From contig NW_022098031.1 of assembly GCF_002288925.2 (NCBI RefSeq), forward strand, positions 1,705,159 through 1,769,158: a DNA stretch of 64,000 nt, written 5' to 3'. This DNA is from Delphinapterus leucas. Lineage: Eukaryota; Chordata; Mammalia; Artiodactyla; Monodontidae. Made by a program: the position numbers and the translations under genes. Under the pieces are notes generated by a model. That model made no database searches. It saw nothing but the letters and a program-made list of their open reading frames with translations, and had not been told where the DNA came from. Positions 11,446-22,335 of the stretch are shown here, piece by piece. The first letter of the stretch is position 1; the number at the start of each line of letters is the position of its first letter.

Positions 11446-12245
11446 GTCTCTCAGGAGAGGGTCTGTTTACGGCTGAGCTGCAACTCCACTGGAGGCCAAG
11501 GAGGCAAGGACAAATGCTGGTTTTTTCAGATGGGTCTTTATTATTAGGCTTTGCCCTGTAATAACTGTTAAATCATGCCTAAGGCGTGTCTTTTGGCAAG
11601 GTCAGGGCACACATAAAGCCTTTCTATAAAGTTAAACTCCTATTGGGAGGCTTTTAAGGTTTTTATATTTTAATGGAGTTATTAAAATGAAAGTTCAGAC
11701 TTGCATAATTCATAAGCATTCACTGCCTCTTTTAAAATCTCTGCCACAAAACTCTTCTTAAAAATTTTTCAGTGAAATTCTTATATAAAACATGAGCACG
11801 CCTTCCAGTTAAGATTAAAATAGGTATCTAATTATAGTAAACTGAAGCTTCCCTATAATATAATACAGCTCTTTAGGCTGCTTTCATTTATAATGTTTTC
11901 ACTGCATGTAAAGAAGATACTATAAAACTCAGGAGTATTTTCTACACCTAGAATTGGCAACTTTCAGTATAAGTAGCTTTCACGTGTTTAAGTAGCTTTG
12001 TAAAATCTAGAACTCGAGAAATTGTCTTAAAAATATTGGTTTTGACTTTGTAAAAGTATATATTTTTACTTTGACTATAGTGACTGTCACAGATATCTCC
12101 AACTTGCTATCAAAACAATGCTGCTGGACTGAGTATGTTAAAGGATTCAAACGCCTGCAAATATAGCTGATGAAAATCTGAAAATGTACACGCTAATGAC
12201 CTGATTTTTTTTTTTTTGTATTCTTTGCAATCAGTAAAGGTTGTC
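11446..12245. other. Unassigned stretch
   Basis: AT-rich; a 13-base T run at 12,205. Nothing recognised. Confidence 0.5.
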
Positions 12246-12458
12246 TTTTTTTTTTTTTTTTTTTTTTTGGTACTAGGGCCTCTCACCGCTGTGGCCTCTC
12301 CCGTTGCGGAGCAGAGGCTCCGGACGCGCAGGCTCAGCGGCCATGGCTCACGGGCCTAGCTGCTCCGTGGCATGTGGGATCCTCCCGGACCGGGGCACGA
12401 ACCCATGTCCCCTGCATCGGCAGGCGGACTCCCAACCACTGTGCCGCCAGGGAAGCCC
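12246..12458 (-). mobile_element. Young CHR-type SINE
   Basis: Minus-strand short SINE: a 24-base T run at the left (the A tail), GGGCCTCTCACCGCTGTGGCC, then the reverse complement of the tRNA-like head ending CCAGGGAAGCCC. About 95% like the other short copies by eye. I found no clear target-site duplication. Confidence 0.95.
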
Positions 12459-12465
12459 TCACAGT

Positions 12466-12870
12466 TATATTTATAAGGGAATTACTAAATATATTATGGT
12501 GCACCCAAACAAAGAGATGTCATACAACTAGTAGAAATAATGGCACATCTATACATACTGTCCTAGAAGAATCTCTATTATATATTGCTAGGTGAAAAAA
12601 TATTAGCGTAATATGTTTTATGATCTCATTTTTATAAAATGCATATATTATATATGCACATATAATTTATATAAATCAAAAAAATCTTGATGTGAAGTTT
12701 CAAATTGTTTCCTTGAGACACTGAATTATATCTGAATGGAAAGGGATTAGAGGGAGTAGTTTTGGGGCTTAATTTTTTACCCTCCATTTGAAATCAGTGG
12801 TGGGGTTATAGATTATTTTAATTTTATTGAGCTTCTCTATAATTTGAAAACTAAAAATGGAGGGAAATAG
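12466..12870 (+). mobile_element. Ancient L1M 3' UTR fragment
   Basis: Matches the old L1M 3' UTR pattern in order: GGCACATCTATACATACTGT, a TATTGCTAGGTGAAAAAAT step, GATCTCATTTTTATAAAATG, then GTGGTGGGGTTATAGATTAT. A young SINE abuts its left side at 12,458. Confidence 0.6.
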
Positions 12871-14879
12871 TTTAACAGTGCTATGTGTGAAAGCATTTGC
12901 TTCCTTAATTAGGATATGAAAGTCCATAATACTATGAACAAATGGCAGCTGTAACAACTGTAGATAACTGTGACATCTCACAGTTCTATATGTGCGCGTA
13001 TGAGCTCTGCAAGTGTGCTATCACTAAATGCATTCACCTCTTTTTGGTTCACATGGGACAGTTAATCACACTGTCATATTATTAGCTGAAATCAGTAGCT
13101 TGAAGTCTAGAAGTTAAGTCAGTCACCATGTTGCTTTAGTTTTGAGCAAAAGCAGTTTGAGCTTTCCCAAGGAGATCAAATAATGTGCTTATCTCATATT
13201 TTCAAGTTACAAAGTTAATTTCCTAAGTAAACACTTAAAACCTTTTTTTTTTTTTTTTGTAGAAGAAAAAAGTTATAGGAAACCTCCTAGTTTTCCTGGG
13301 AGCCCTGAGAATGATATGTAGCAAAAGTTAGGCCATTAGGAATTGAAAAAGGCAACCAACCAGCTGCTCTGGTCTCTTGACTTTTATAAGGAGTTAGTCT
13401 ATAAAGCAATGAACAAGTAAGATGCTGAGTCATTGCCTTATCTGTTCATGCTGGGCTAAAGACGTCACTAGGGGACCGTTTTTGTCTTTACTTCTTCACT
13501 GGAAAATGTCTTTATGACCCTCATTGAGGAATAACTGTAGTAACCGTGCATTTCTGGGTTACTCTATTCCTTTATTTCCTGGAGATGATCTGTTTCACTT
13601 TTTTTTTTTTAAACTATCAAGGAAGTGGGGGAATAAAGGAAAAAAGAAATCTGAAAATGACAGCTGAAATCAATTTCAATAACTACATGTTATGTTTCTG
13701 ATCTTATTTCTTAGTTGCTGTTTCTGTTATACTATTACTACTCTATGATGCCAAAAGGATTTCATTAAATGGAAGAAATTAAGTCAGATCAGTTGGAAGG
13801 TGAAAGCGAAATAACCAGTTAGATTGGCAGAATCTTAAAATCTGTAACTGGTTGTTTAGGCAGGGAAGCTGAAGTATGTTCCCCTCACATAAGTTCCAGG
13901 GCCTCTGAGAAGGCAAACATATGTAGACAGCATCTCTGCTCTCAAGGTAGCTCTTGGTACAAGCAAGTGGCAAGGCTATAAAAAGGAAGGAAAAAGAATG
14001 ATTAAATTTATAACAAATCAGGAATAAGGGATTAAGGGACCAAATACAAACAATATATCCTTGTGAAAGTAGAGGTGACTATAATAAAGTATGTAATTTT
14101 TTTAAAAAAGATTGTTTTTGATGTTTCTATTTCTCTGAGCATTGTTGTGGTGTTTCAGACTCGATAGTATTTCCCCTTTTTGTTACCTAACTGTTCCAGG
14201 CTGAATGGGAAACTGGCAGTGTCATAAAAGGAAGTGAAAAATGGCAAAGATATTTGCAATACTTTTTTAACTTCTGAAAGTTTAAGTATAGTTAATTTAT
14301 AATGTTGACACAAATGTGATATATTTTTAATAGTTTTATTTTAAAACATTATCAAATACACATAATATAGATAATAAAATCTCTTAAAGCCCACCAAATA
14401 CAGTTTTAAAAACAGAAGTATTTGGGGGCTTTAATCCTGCCAGTGCAATTACCTATTAAATCTGGCCTTCCCTATTCCTTTCTTACATACTGAATGGAGA
14501 GCAGAGGATAGAATGGAAACTCAAGGATGCAAATATAGCCATTCTGGGTTGAACAGCTAGTGAACTTCGCAGCTGTGGGGTCTGTTTCTGATGGTTACTC
14601 ATGGAAAGGCACATGGGGTCCTACAAGACAACATACAATAAAGGTTTAGAGATGTCCCCTTTCAAGCCTATAACTCAAAACAGACCCATACATTGATCTT
14701 AACCCACTCCATGTCCTAGAACAAGTTTTACTACTGAACTGTAAAGTAGCAGAGAAAATTTGTTGAAGAATTTGAGCAGAAAGATGCCTTTGAGATGATT
14801 CTCGATGGCCCTCCCTTTTATCTATTCTCTTTCAAGCATCAAAGTCACTTCCTAATTTTAGCATTGTGGGATGTGATAA
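12871..14879. other. Unassigned stretch of about 2 kb
   Basis: T runs at 13,243 and 13,599. Small frames only, and a possible short L1 end near 14,290. No gene. Confidence 0.5.
14275..14315 (-). mobile_element. Possible very short L1 3' end
   Basis: AAGTATAGTTAATTTATAAT followed by GTTGACAC resembles the reverse complement of the L1 3' terminus seen at 18,700-18,745. Too short to be sure. Confidence 0.3.
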
Positions 14880-15075
14880 ACAGGTTGGTCTTACTCTGGC
14901 TCTACCTTTCATGATTTTCAGACTCTAATCATATCTCTGCTCAGCTTTCCTTTTCCAGACTACAAAGTCGCAATCTTCTTAGCCTGTTCTCACATACAGC
15001 CTCTTCATCCCTGTTCTAGCCGCCTCTCTGGCAGCTGGGCCTTTAACTCCACTCTCTTTCCTAAGGTCGGACTGT
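14880..15075. mobile_element. Possible CR1/L3 fragment
   Basis: ATCATATCTCTGCTCAGCTT, CTTTTCCAGACTACAAAGTC and CTCTTCATCCCTGTTCTAGC resemble the ancient L3/CR1 3' region. Weak match. Confidence 0.4.
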
Positions 15076-16124
15076 AACCACAGGCTCTCCACACGTGAAT
15101 GAGCTTCAGTTTGGGACAAAGGCAGGGCATTTTTTCCCTGTTGTGTTTATAAAATCCTCCACGACAACACCAAGCCTCTTTGGTTGTAGTGGCACACTTG
15201 ATAAATGTCTTCAATGGATGGCTCTATGTGACTTTTCTTGGCTTATAATAGACCCTATTATTTTATACTCTAACTTTTTATTTTGGATTTATTCACTGAG
15301 CTTGGAATTTCAGTGGCTGGAAACATGGATGTTACCTTCAGAATTGGAGTTTCAAGGTGACTAGTAAAAATTCAGATTTCTTTGGAACTATTTCCACTTC
15401 TCCATATGTGGATCTCATTAACATTGTCCAGATGAGCTCTATTTTCCTGGTAGTTGTCTGTTGCAATTCAAGTTTCTTCAGTCTTATTATTTAAATATGT
15501 AATATCGGCCCACAGAGTCCCATAGCCCTTTATAGGGGCAGTAAGCTTTTGTACTATTAAATCATATCTCCCGCCCATCCCAATCATATCATACATACTG
15601 TCATCCAGAATCAGCCCTTGATATTGAGTAGTTGGTAAAATTTTTCTTTAGTCTTCCTCTGCCGCCTAATAGGCACTCAAATCCTTTAGACTTGGGCTTT
15701 CTTCCATATTGTTCTAGCAACATCCCTGCGTCTCTACCACTGATACAGCTGAAACTACACTGTTTTGTATTTTGTCCTCTTTTGTGCATAAAGAATCAGT
15801 CACTAAAATAACATACCAGTCTGTACACTGAAACTGATGTGGTCCTTTCAGACTGGAAATCTATTAGTATTTGATCTCTGATCTTATGAACTCATTGATC
15901 CTGTCTTTGCCATCTAAGTAACCAAAACCTAATTGAACAATCAACCAGTGAATTTATATTAGTGGCTTCCATGATCTAATTTTAGTTTGGGCATGAAGGA
16001 ATTTTGGAATCAGGTAGAATTTTTGGCCATCTCTCAAACTATAACAGGTAGTTAGCCATCTGTCATCCAGATTGAACCTGGTGAGGAAGGATAATGCCTG
16101 AGGAGTCGAGTTTTATTCATGGAG
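15076..16124. other. Unassigned stretch
   Basis: Pyrimidine-rich, possibly continuing an old LINE, but I cannot align it. Short frames judged chance. Confidence 0.4.
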
Positions 16125-16320
16125 TCGGAAGACTGCTTGGCTTGACATCCTAAATCTGCCAAATACTGATTCTGTGACCTTGGGAAAGTTACTTACCTCT
16201 CTATTAAAAATAGTATCTACCTCATAGGGTTGTAAGTGTGGGTTAAATCACTTAGCATATGTAAAGCATTTAGGAGGATGTCTGGCTCACATCGTGCTAC
16301 GTGAGTGTCTGCTGTTATTT
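16125..16320 (+). mobile_element. MIR
   Basis: TGATTCTGTGACCTTGGGAA, AGTTACTTACCTCTCTATTA, CTACCTCATAGGGTTGTAAG and TATGTAAAGCATTTAGGAGG are clear MIR sequence. Confidence 0.85.
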
Positions 16321-16324
16321 TTAC

Positions 16325-16400
16325 TTGTTTAGCCAAGGACTGGCATAGTGCCTGGCGCTGAGTGGGTATTCAAATGTTTGTTGTATGATTTGATATGTAC
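16325..16400 (+). mobile_element. L2 3' terminus
   Basis: GACTGGCATAGTGCCTGGCG, GAGTGGGTATTCAAATGTTT and GTTGTATGATTTG match the L2 end. Confidence 0.6.
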
Positions 16401-16689
16401 CTGCCGGCTAAAGGACTTATTTAGGAGTTTTTGTGCTGTTCTGAACTAATGTGTTTCAGCCAATCATTCATTTTTTCTGATATCAAATCTAGCCCACATC
16501 CCACATCTCCTCTTCTCATTTCATCCAAACCACTTAGTCCTTCAGGTGTAGCATCTCTCTCTATTCTGTGGTAATTGTGGCTGGATCTCACATTGCAGGA
16601 CGATCCAGTTTAAGGATTTGTCATTTCTTTTTCAGATCAACTTGTTCACATCTTAGGGATTCAGACTATTTTATCAATATTGTAATTAA

Positions 16690-16915
16690 GCCTTTCGAAG
16701 TGTCACAGAATTTTATATTATAACATTCAAGCCTAAAATTAGGACGCAGCCATCTGACATCATGGCCAACTTATTATGCATATTCCTATCTCGTTAGCTC
16801 AATAAGATGCCAGTTTATTTGCATGTTATTGCTTGACCCTGATATCATGGCCAATTAATTTGCATATCCCTATCTAATTGGCTCAGATAAGTTTTTGCCA
16901 CTTGATTTGTTGGCC
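16690..16915 (+). mobile_element. Candidate LTR-like repeat with duplicated octamer unit
   Basis: Two about 52-base units, 16,757-16,808 and 16,840-16,890, share ATCATGGCCAA, a GCATAT motif, CCTATCT and a GCTCA(G)ATAAG end. The spacer carries a third ATTTGCAT. Repeated enhancer-like units with octamer motifs are common in retroviral LTRs, but no coding remnant is visible and the family is unassigned. Confidence 0.4.
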
Positions 16916-17294
16916 CAGCTCCCAGACTAGTGTCTTTTAGTCCAAATCAATTGAATTTGGAGTGGTTTTCTTTGTCATGCTTTCAACACCAATGGAAGGA
17001 CAGTTAGGAGTGGTGATCATGAATGTATAAAGGAACTGCCTATTGCTTTTGTTTCTGGTTGGAAAAAACCGAAGAAGAAAAGACAGTAATTTAGATATGT
17101 GGGCAAGGTATTTTTCAGGGAAGAGGATACTGAGCTGATTTAAAAAAAAAAAAAAAAATAGGACTTCTTAAGGAAATTCCAGTGGACGAAGCAAAGGATG
17201 TATTCTATATCACTGATAAAAATTATAACTTGGAGTTGGGCTGACCTGGACCTCAGCTAAAAAATTATGATGTAGAATTTAAGCCTCTAAAACA

Positions 17295-17460
17295 CAGTTT
17301 TCTTTTTCTTTTTTTAAAAAAGAATTGTGACATAAATTGACAAACATTGTAAGTTTAAGGTGTTCAATGTGTTGATTTCAAACACATATATTGCAATATG
17401 ATTTCCACCCTAGCTTCCTCTAACTCTATACATTCCCTATAAAGTATAGTTTCCTATTAA
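17295..17460 (-). mobile_element. Ancient L1M fragment
   Basis: Reads like the L1M 3' end in reverse: TTTAAAAAAGAATTGTGACA, AAATTGACAAACATTGTAAG, GTGTTGATTTCAAACACATA, TTGCAATATGATTTCCACC. Confidence 0.6.
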
Positions 17461-17479
17461 GATGCATAAGCATAACATG

Positions 17480-17605
17480 GGGGAATGTTTAAAATGCAAT
17501 TTCCAGGTTCCCACCTATAGATATTCAGTTATAGTTTGGTCTGAGGTGGTCCGTGAAATCTTAAATTTTAACATGTACCTGGGATGACTCTGACGTAGGT
17601 AGAAC
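17480..17605 (+). mobile_element. Ancient MER-type DNA transposon relic
   Basis: TTTAAAATGCAATTTCCAGG, then a CCACCTATAGATATTCAG segment, then ATTTTAACATGTACCTGGGA and GACTCTGACGTAGG follow a common non-autonomous hAT consensus whose exact name I cannot give. Confidence 0.5.
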
Positions 17606-18191
17606 ATCACATCTTGCTGACTAGTGCTTGAACGAACGATAGGCCTGTGCTCATTCATGGTTTCTATGTGTGGAATCTAGTGATTCCCCAGGGTTGGGTG
17701 AGTTGCCCTTTCCTAGATAACTTCCAAAATTTAAATTGGCTCTCTTTTCCAAATTCTATTTCTAGGACAGTAGAAATGACAAGACAAACCCTTGACAAAT
17801 TAAAAAAAAAATTACATCTTGAAGAAAGGAAAGCAGTGTGTGCGTGTGTGTGGGGCGGGGCCGGCAGGGCTGGGGAAGCATATGGTGAATCATACTGGGT
17901 TGGGTGTCGGGCTTGTCCACACACTGGCAGTTTGCTGTAAAGCAGTGGTGACTTCTTTACCACCGTGTGCCTCCTTTCTTCCTCTGCCATCCTCTCCCTC
18001 AAGTAGTTGGTGCCGTTTGTGAAATCCATCGCCCTGTCCTTTGGAACTTAGATGCTTTGGGGGACCTCTCTACTCCTGCTCTTTGCTTTTCACAGTATAA
18101 ATTCCATAGTGATGAGACAGGTCTGGGGACGGCCAGGAAGAAGACTGGAGGTGGGACTTGGTGTGGAAAGTGAAAGGGAGAAAAGATGGTA
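17606..18191. other. Unassigned stretch
   Basis: A (GT)n-like tract runs into a GGGGCGGGGCC GC-box-like motif at about 17,837-17,862. Overlapping frames on both strands reflect composition. Confidence 0.5.
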
Positions 18192-18206
18192 AGAGAGAAC
18201 AGTTTC

Positions 18207-18763
18207 TATTCACAATAGGCAAGACATGGAAAAACCTAAATGTCCGCTGACAGATGAATGGATAAAGAAGGTGTGGTACATATATGGGATGGAATACTAC
18301 TCAGCCATACAAAAGAGTGAAATAATGCCGTTTGCAGCAACATGGATGGACCTAGAGATTGTCATACCGAGTGAACTAAGACAGAAAGACAAATACCATA
18401 TGATATCACTTATATGTGGAATCTAAAATATGGTACAAATGGACCTATCTATAGAACAGAAACAGACTCACAGACATAGAGAACAGACTTGTGGTTGCCA
18501 AGGGGGAGGGTGGGTGGGGGGAGGGACAGAGTGGGAGTTCGGGGTTAGCAGACTATTACATATAGAATGGATAAACAACAAGGTCCTACTGTACAGCACA
18601 GGGAACTATATTCAATGTCCTGAGATAAACCATATGGAAAAGAATACAAAAAAGAATGTGTATATATATATATGTACAATGGAATCACTTTCCTGTACAG
18701 CAGAAATGAACACAACATTGTAAATCAACTATACTTCAATAAATAAATAAAGTAAATCAAAAA
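18207..18763 (+). mobile_element. 5'-truncated L1 (3' end) with target-site duplication
   Basis: Plus-strand L1 3' segment: ORF2 C-terminus (GACAGATGAATGGATAAAGA, ATACTACTCAGCCATA), then a 3' UTR with GTGGTTGCCAAGGGGGAGGG, ending CTATACTTCAATAAATAAAT and an A-rich tail. Bounded by an exact 15-base duplication AGAGAGAACAGTTTC (18,192-18,206 and 18,764-18,778). The ending differs from the L1 at 44-50 kb, so it is another L1 subfamily. Confidence 0.93.
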
Positions 18764-18778
18764 AGAGAGAACAGTTTC

Positions 18779-19142
18779 CACCACGCTCTCTCCAAACAGC
18801 CCTCAGGATGTCTCTGACCTGATCCTACCTTGTAGTTACCTCTCCAGGTCCTAGACCTTCAGCAGACTGCTGGAATTAGGGGCATATCATTTTAGTCCTT
18901 CCTATGTTTTCCCAGCATTCTCTTGCTGCCAATGATTGGCATACTTTTGATGTTCTCTTCACAATATAGGTGAACACAAACCATATCAAGGGGGCAGCGC
19001 TGCAGATTTTTACCTTGATTTACTTGCCATGGTTCCTAGCAGTATAAACATTTAGAAAAATTTCGAAAGAATTCTGTCCTAGCTTCAGGGAAAGAGGGAA
19101 ATGGAACAGTCTTTGAGATGTTCTATGTTGCGGAATTGTAGG
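18779..19142. other. Unassigned stretch
   Basis: Nothing recognised. Confidence 0.5.
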
Positions 19143-19430
19143 CCCTGGACTTCAGTCCCAGCTCTACAATCTACACATTAGGTGACTTTGAATGTCAGTA
19201 ACGACAAAAGCAATGGCCTGTATTGAATGCCACGTATGTGACAGACGTGGAGCAAGATGATTTACGTACGTTGTCTAGTGTCTCTAAGCTTCAATTTTCT
19301 GAGAATATCACCTTCAGAAACTACCTTACAGGTCTATCTTGAGGACCACATGAGAAAACCAAGTTAGAAAAGGTTTTCTAAATTAGTAGAGTGTTTTATA
19401 ACTCTGTGCTAATGACTTCTTAACACTTGA
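19143..19430 (+). mobile_element. MIR split by an inverted MIR
   Basis: 19,143-19,203 is the MIR 5' half (CCCAGCTCTACAATCTACAC, GGTGACTTTGAATGTCAG). 19,281-19,430 is its 3' half (TCTCTAAGCTTCAATTTTCT, CCTTACAGGTCTATCTTGAG). The intervening 75 bases are MIR in the opposite sense. Confidence 0.65.
19204..19280 (-). mobile_element. Inverted MIR fragment nested in a MIR
   Basis: AATGGCCTGTATTGAATGCC, ACGTATGTGACAGACGTGGA and GATGATTTACGTACGTTGT match the reverse complement of the MIR 3' end. Confidence 0.6.
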
Positions 19431-19880
19431 AAACAATTTTCAGATTAAAGTTGAAAATTAGAACTTCTCCCTAATACAGAAACTTAAAAGCTTACTATCA
19501 CTTCCAGTTTTTTGGTTCAGAAGTTTTGTCTTTCCTTCTTGGAACAGTTATGTGCTTGTTGGAAAACTTTCAGAATTTTGTTTAACTTGTGATATATAAA
19601 GCCCAAACTGAATTTAGAGTCTTGACGTTCCTCTTTAAAGCTGTACTCAGAAGTCTCAAATTTCTGGGATGACCAAAAAAAACACCTGAGAAGAGTAGCT
19701 GTAACATATCCAGGGACAAGAAATTAGGAGCAGGGTATCTAGTTATTTCTGACTTGTGAGTCTACACGGGTAGAAATTCAAATATAAAAATTATACAGCT
19801 AAAAAATGCAAGACATATATAGAACCTCACACCTTTAGGAATTCTCAACTTTTCTGATGCTTTCAATTTCTTAGGCCTCT

Positions 19881-20238
19881 TTTCTATAGACTGAATGTTA
19901 ATGTCCCCTTAAAAATCATACGTTGAAACAGGGTCCTCAATGCGATGGTATTTGGAGGTGGGACCTTTGGGAGGTGATTAGCTCTTGAGGGTCGAGCCCT
20001 CATGAAAGAGATTAGTGACCTTATAAAAGAGACCCCAAAGAGCTCCCTTGCTCCTTCTACCACGTGAGGACACAGAGAAAATATCCATCTGTGAACCAGG
20101 AAGGAGGTTCTCATCAGACACAGAACCTGTTGGCACCTTAATCCTAGATGTCTCAGCCTCCAGAACTGTGAGATATTTCTGTTTATGAGACACCCATGTT
20201 ATGGTGTTCTGTTATAGCAGCCTGAATGGACTAAGGCA
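19881..20238 (+). mobile_element. Solo LTR of ERVL-MaLR type
   Basis: Starts TATAGACTGAATGTTAATGT and runs through GAAACAGGGTCCTCAATGCG, GGAGGTGGGACCTTTGGGAG, CACGTGAGGACACAGAGAAA and CTCCAGAACTGTGAGATATT to AGCAGCCTGAATGGACTAAG. This is a familiar mammalian MaLR-type LTR arrangement. No internal coding region adjoins it. Minus-strand frames here are chance. Confidence 0.75.
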
Positions 20239-20929
20239 CTCTTCATACTCTACCTCAATTTTTACGAAAACATTTATTTGAAGGGAGATTTACTCCAAAA
20301 GTGCAGATGTATATTACGTTGTGGTTACTAGGCCGAAGGCTTGACTTTTTTCCAAGTACAGGGCACAAAAGCTGCTCATTTCCCACTGCACATACTTGCA
20401 CCTGACGAACAGCCTTGCAGCCTCCAGGACTCAAGATTTCAATACAAATAGCTAGATTCAGAAACCCTCGCTGGTGCTCAAATACTTGAGCACTAGAACA
20501 GGAAGCAACAAAGCTCAAGTGTCTACTGTAGATATGTGAATGGTCCAATCAAATTTGTCACTGTAAAGTAAGAGTTGGGATTTGCATGGCTTGTTATATT
20601 GGGTATATGATAGAGGCAAAATCTTGGAGCCATGCTTTTTGAATTCATACAGTAGAAAAGAAAGAAACTGTGTTGAGGAGTAGCAAGAAATTATTTTTAA
20701 AAATGTTCCTATTTCTTCTTCAACATTTTTTGTTTAATCCCATATATTGTCTTAATTTGATATTGGGACTTAGAATACAGGTGTCTACTGATATTTCTTT
20801 GTCTGAATTGACCAGCCAATCCCATCAAACCTTTTTCCCACTAAATCAAGGAATTGGTTAAACTATCCATTGGTTGCTTTCACATTTTGCATATTTAGCC
20901 CAAGATTTGATAAGGTTACTAATAGAAAT
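20239..20929. other. Unassigned stretch
   Basis: A 97-codon minus-strand frame (20,255-20,548) has no recognised motif. Nothing else. Confidence 0.5.
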
Positions 20930-21105
20930 AATTACAGTAATAGTCAGTAAGCACTTTAGTGAGCTTTCATTTATTTCTCACAATAACCTTATAAATAAGA
21001 TTCTCTAATTATTTCCACTTTACAGATAATGCAACTGAGGCTTAGAAAGCTAGATAACTTGTCCAATGTCAAATTGCTAACAGTGGGAGACTGGGATTTA
21101 AACAC
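20930..21105 (-). mobile_element. MIR, reverse
   Basis: TTCCACTTTACAGATAATGC, AACTGAGGCTTAGAAAGCTA and AGACTGGGATTTAAACACTG are reversed MIR. Confidence 0.8.
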
Positions 21106-21168
21106 TGGCAAAAAAGCCATTTTGGTTCCAATTTACTAGCCATTTCCAGCAAATGTAGTTTGGCATTC
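21100..21168. repeat. Unassigned about 69-base repeat, copy 1
   Basis: Shares GCAAATGTAGTTTGGCATT and a diverged upstream half with 22,267-22,335. About 87% alike by eye with one single-base gap. It adjoins a reversed MIR but is not MIR sequence. Confidence 0.7.
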
Positions 21169-21180
21169 AAATTACCTGGA

Positions 21181-21559
21181 AGGACCTCATTATATAATTT
21201 TGGTCTCCTTGGACATAGGTCAACTTACTTTGAGACAGACCATCCAAGTGCTTAAAGTTATTTTAATGGTAAGTAGGTTAAACAAATTTGAAATGCAAGA
21301 CTTGTTTTTTCAGGCCATAGCTCCTTTGTAAATAATTGATTATTCATTCAGCAGTTCAGCTCAGTGCTACCAGTCAGTGTGGGCATGGTGGGATATATAA
21401 ATATAGAGCACAGTCTAGTGAGAGAAGCGTGATGTTTGAAGGGTGTAAACAAACTCCTGGCATTTAAAAAAGGAAAAAATTTGTTCTTTTAGGATGGATC
21501 AAAAAAGCCTTCATGGAATCCCTCCACGTATAATGCTGTCTGTCCCAGGCAACCCTATG
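21181..21559. other. Unassigned stretch
   Basis: Nothing recognised between the first copy of the paired repeat and the L2. Confidence 0.5.
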
Positions 21560-21880
21560 GCTCACTTCTTCACCTCTTCCAGGTTGTTGCCAAAAGGTTA
21601 CCTACTCACGGGTCTTTCTCCAACCACCCCATTTAAAGCTTCTCCCCAACATTCTGTATTCTACTTCCCTGCTTTGCTTTCTTCATAGCACTTATCACCT
21701 CTTGGTGTACAACGTGCTTTTCTTATTTATTGGCTTCCTGTCTGTTTCCGCACATTACAATGTAATCTGTATGAGGGCAGGGTCCTTTGGCTGTTTTGTC
21801 CACTGATGTAAACCTGGTTTCAGAACAATGCCTAACATAAAGTAGGGACACAATACATAGTTGTTCAATGGATGGAGGAA
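21560..21880 (+). mobile_element. L2 3' region
   Basis: GCACTTATCACCTCTTGGTG, GTATGAGGGCAGGGTCCTTT and ATGCCTAACATAAAGTAGGG match the L2 3' region. Confidence 0.7.
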
Positions 21881-21884
21881 ATAA

Positions 21885-22190
21885 GACTTCAGCTGGGCCT
21901 GAAGAATGGATAGGGTTTAGCTAGACCTTGGTGGATGGAAGAGATTCCAGGTGAGGGAAACAACTTAAGCAAACAGTGGAGGCAGCAAATCCCATCGCCT
22001 GTTCTGGGGACCAGTGTGCTGGTCAACTTGGTTCAAATATAGAAATATGGTGGGGTGTAGTCTGGAAGTATCTATATTATGTAGACCTGAGTGATTATGA
22101 CTTAATTTTACAGGCAGCAGGAAGCCCATATGATTAGGACTCTTTAAGGATATTTCAAGGCTAAATATCCTTAATTTAATATTTAACTGT
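21885..22190 (-). mobile_element. Possible L2, reverse
   Basis: AGACTTCAGCTGGGCCTGAA, GAGATTCCAGGTGAGGGAAA and CAACTTAAGCAAACAGTGG resemble the inner part of reversed L2. Confidence 0.45.
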
Positions 22191-22266
22191 TCAACCAAAT
22201 CATTCCAGGTACTTCAAATTTAGGGGTGGAACTGGGTTGGGTGGGTCGTGAAGCTACTATAATTGT

Positions 22267-22335
22267 AAACCCTGGCAAAACAGCCCACTTTGGTTCCAGT
22301 TAACTAGCTATTTTCAGCAAATGTAGTTTGGCATT
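22267..22335. repeat. Unassigned about 69-base repeat, copy 2
   Basis: Partner of 21,100-21,168, same orientation, about 1.17 kb away. The flanks differ. Confidence 0.7.

Noticed and set aside
17647..18173. Cluster of overlapping frames on both strands near a GC-box motif
   Set aside because: Low-complexity GT/G-rich composition explains them; no CpG island, start context or homology.
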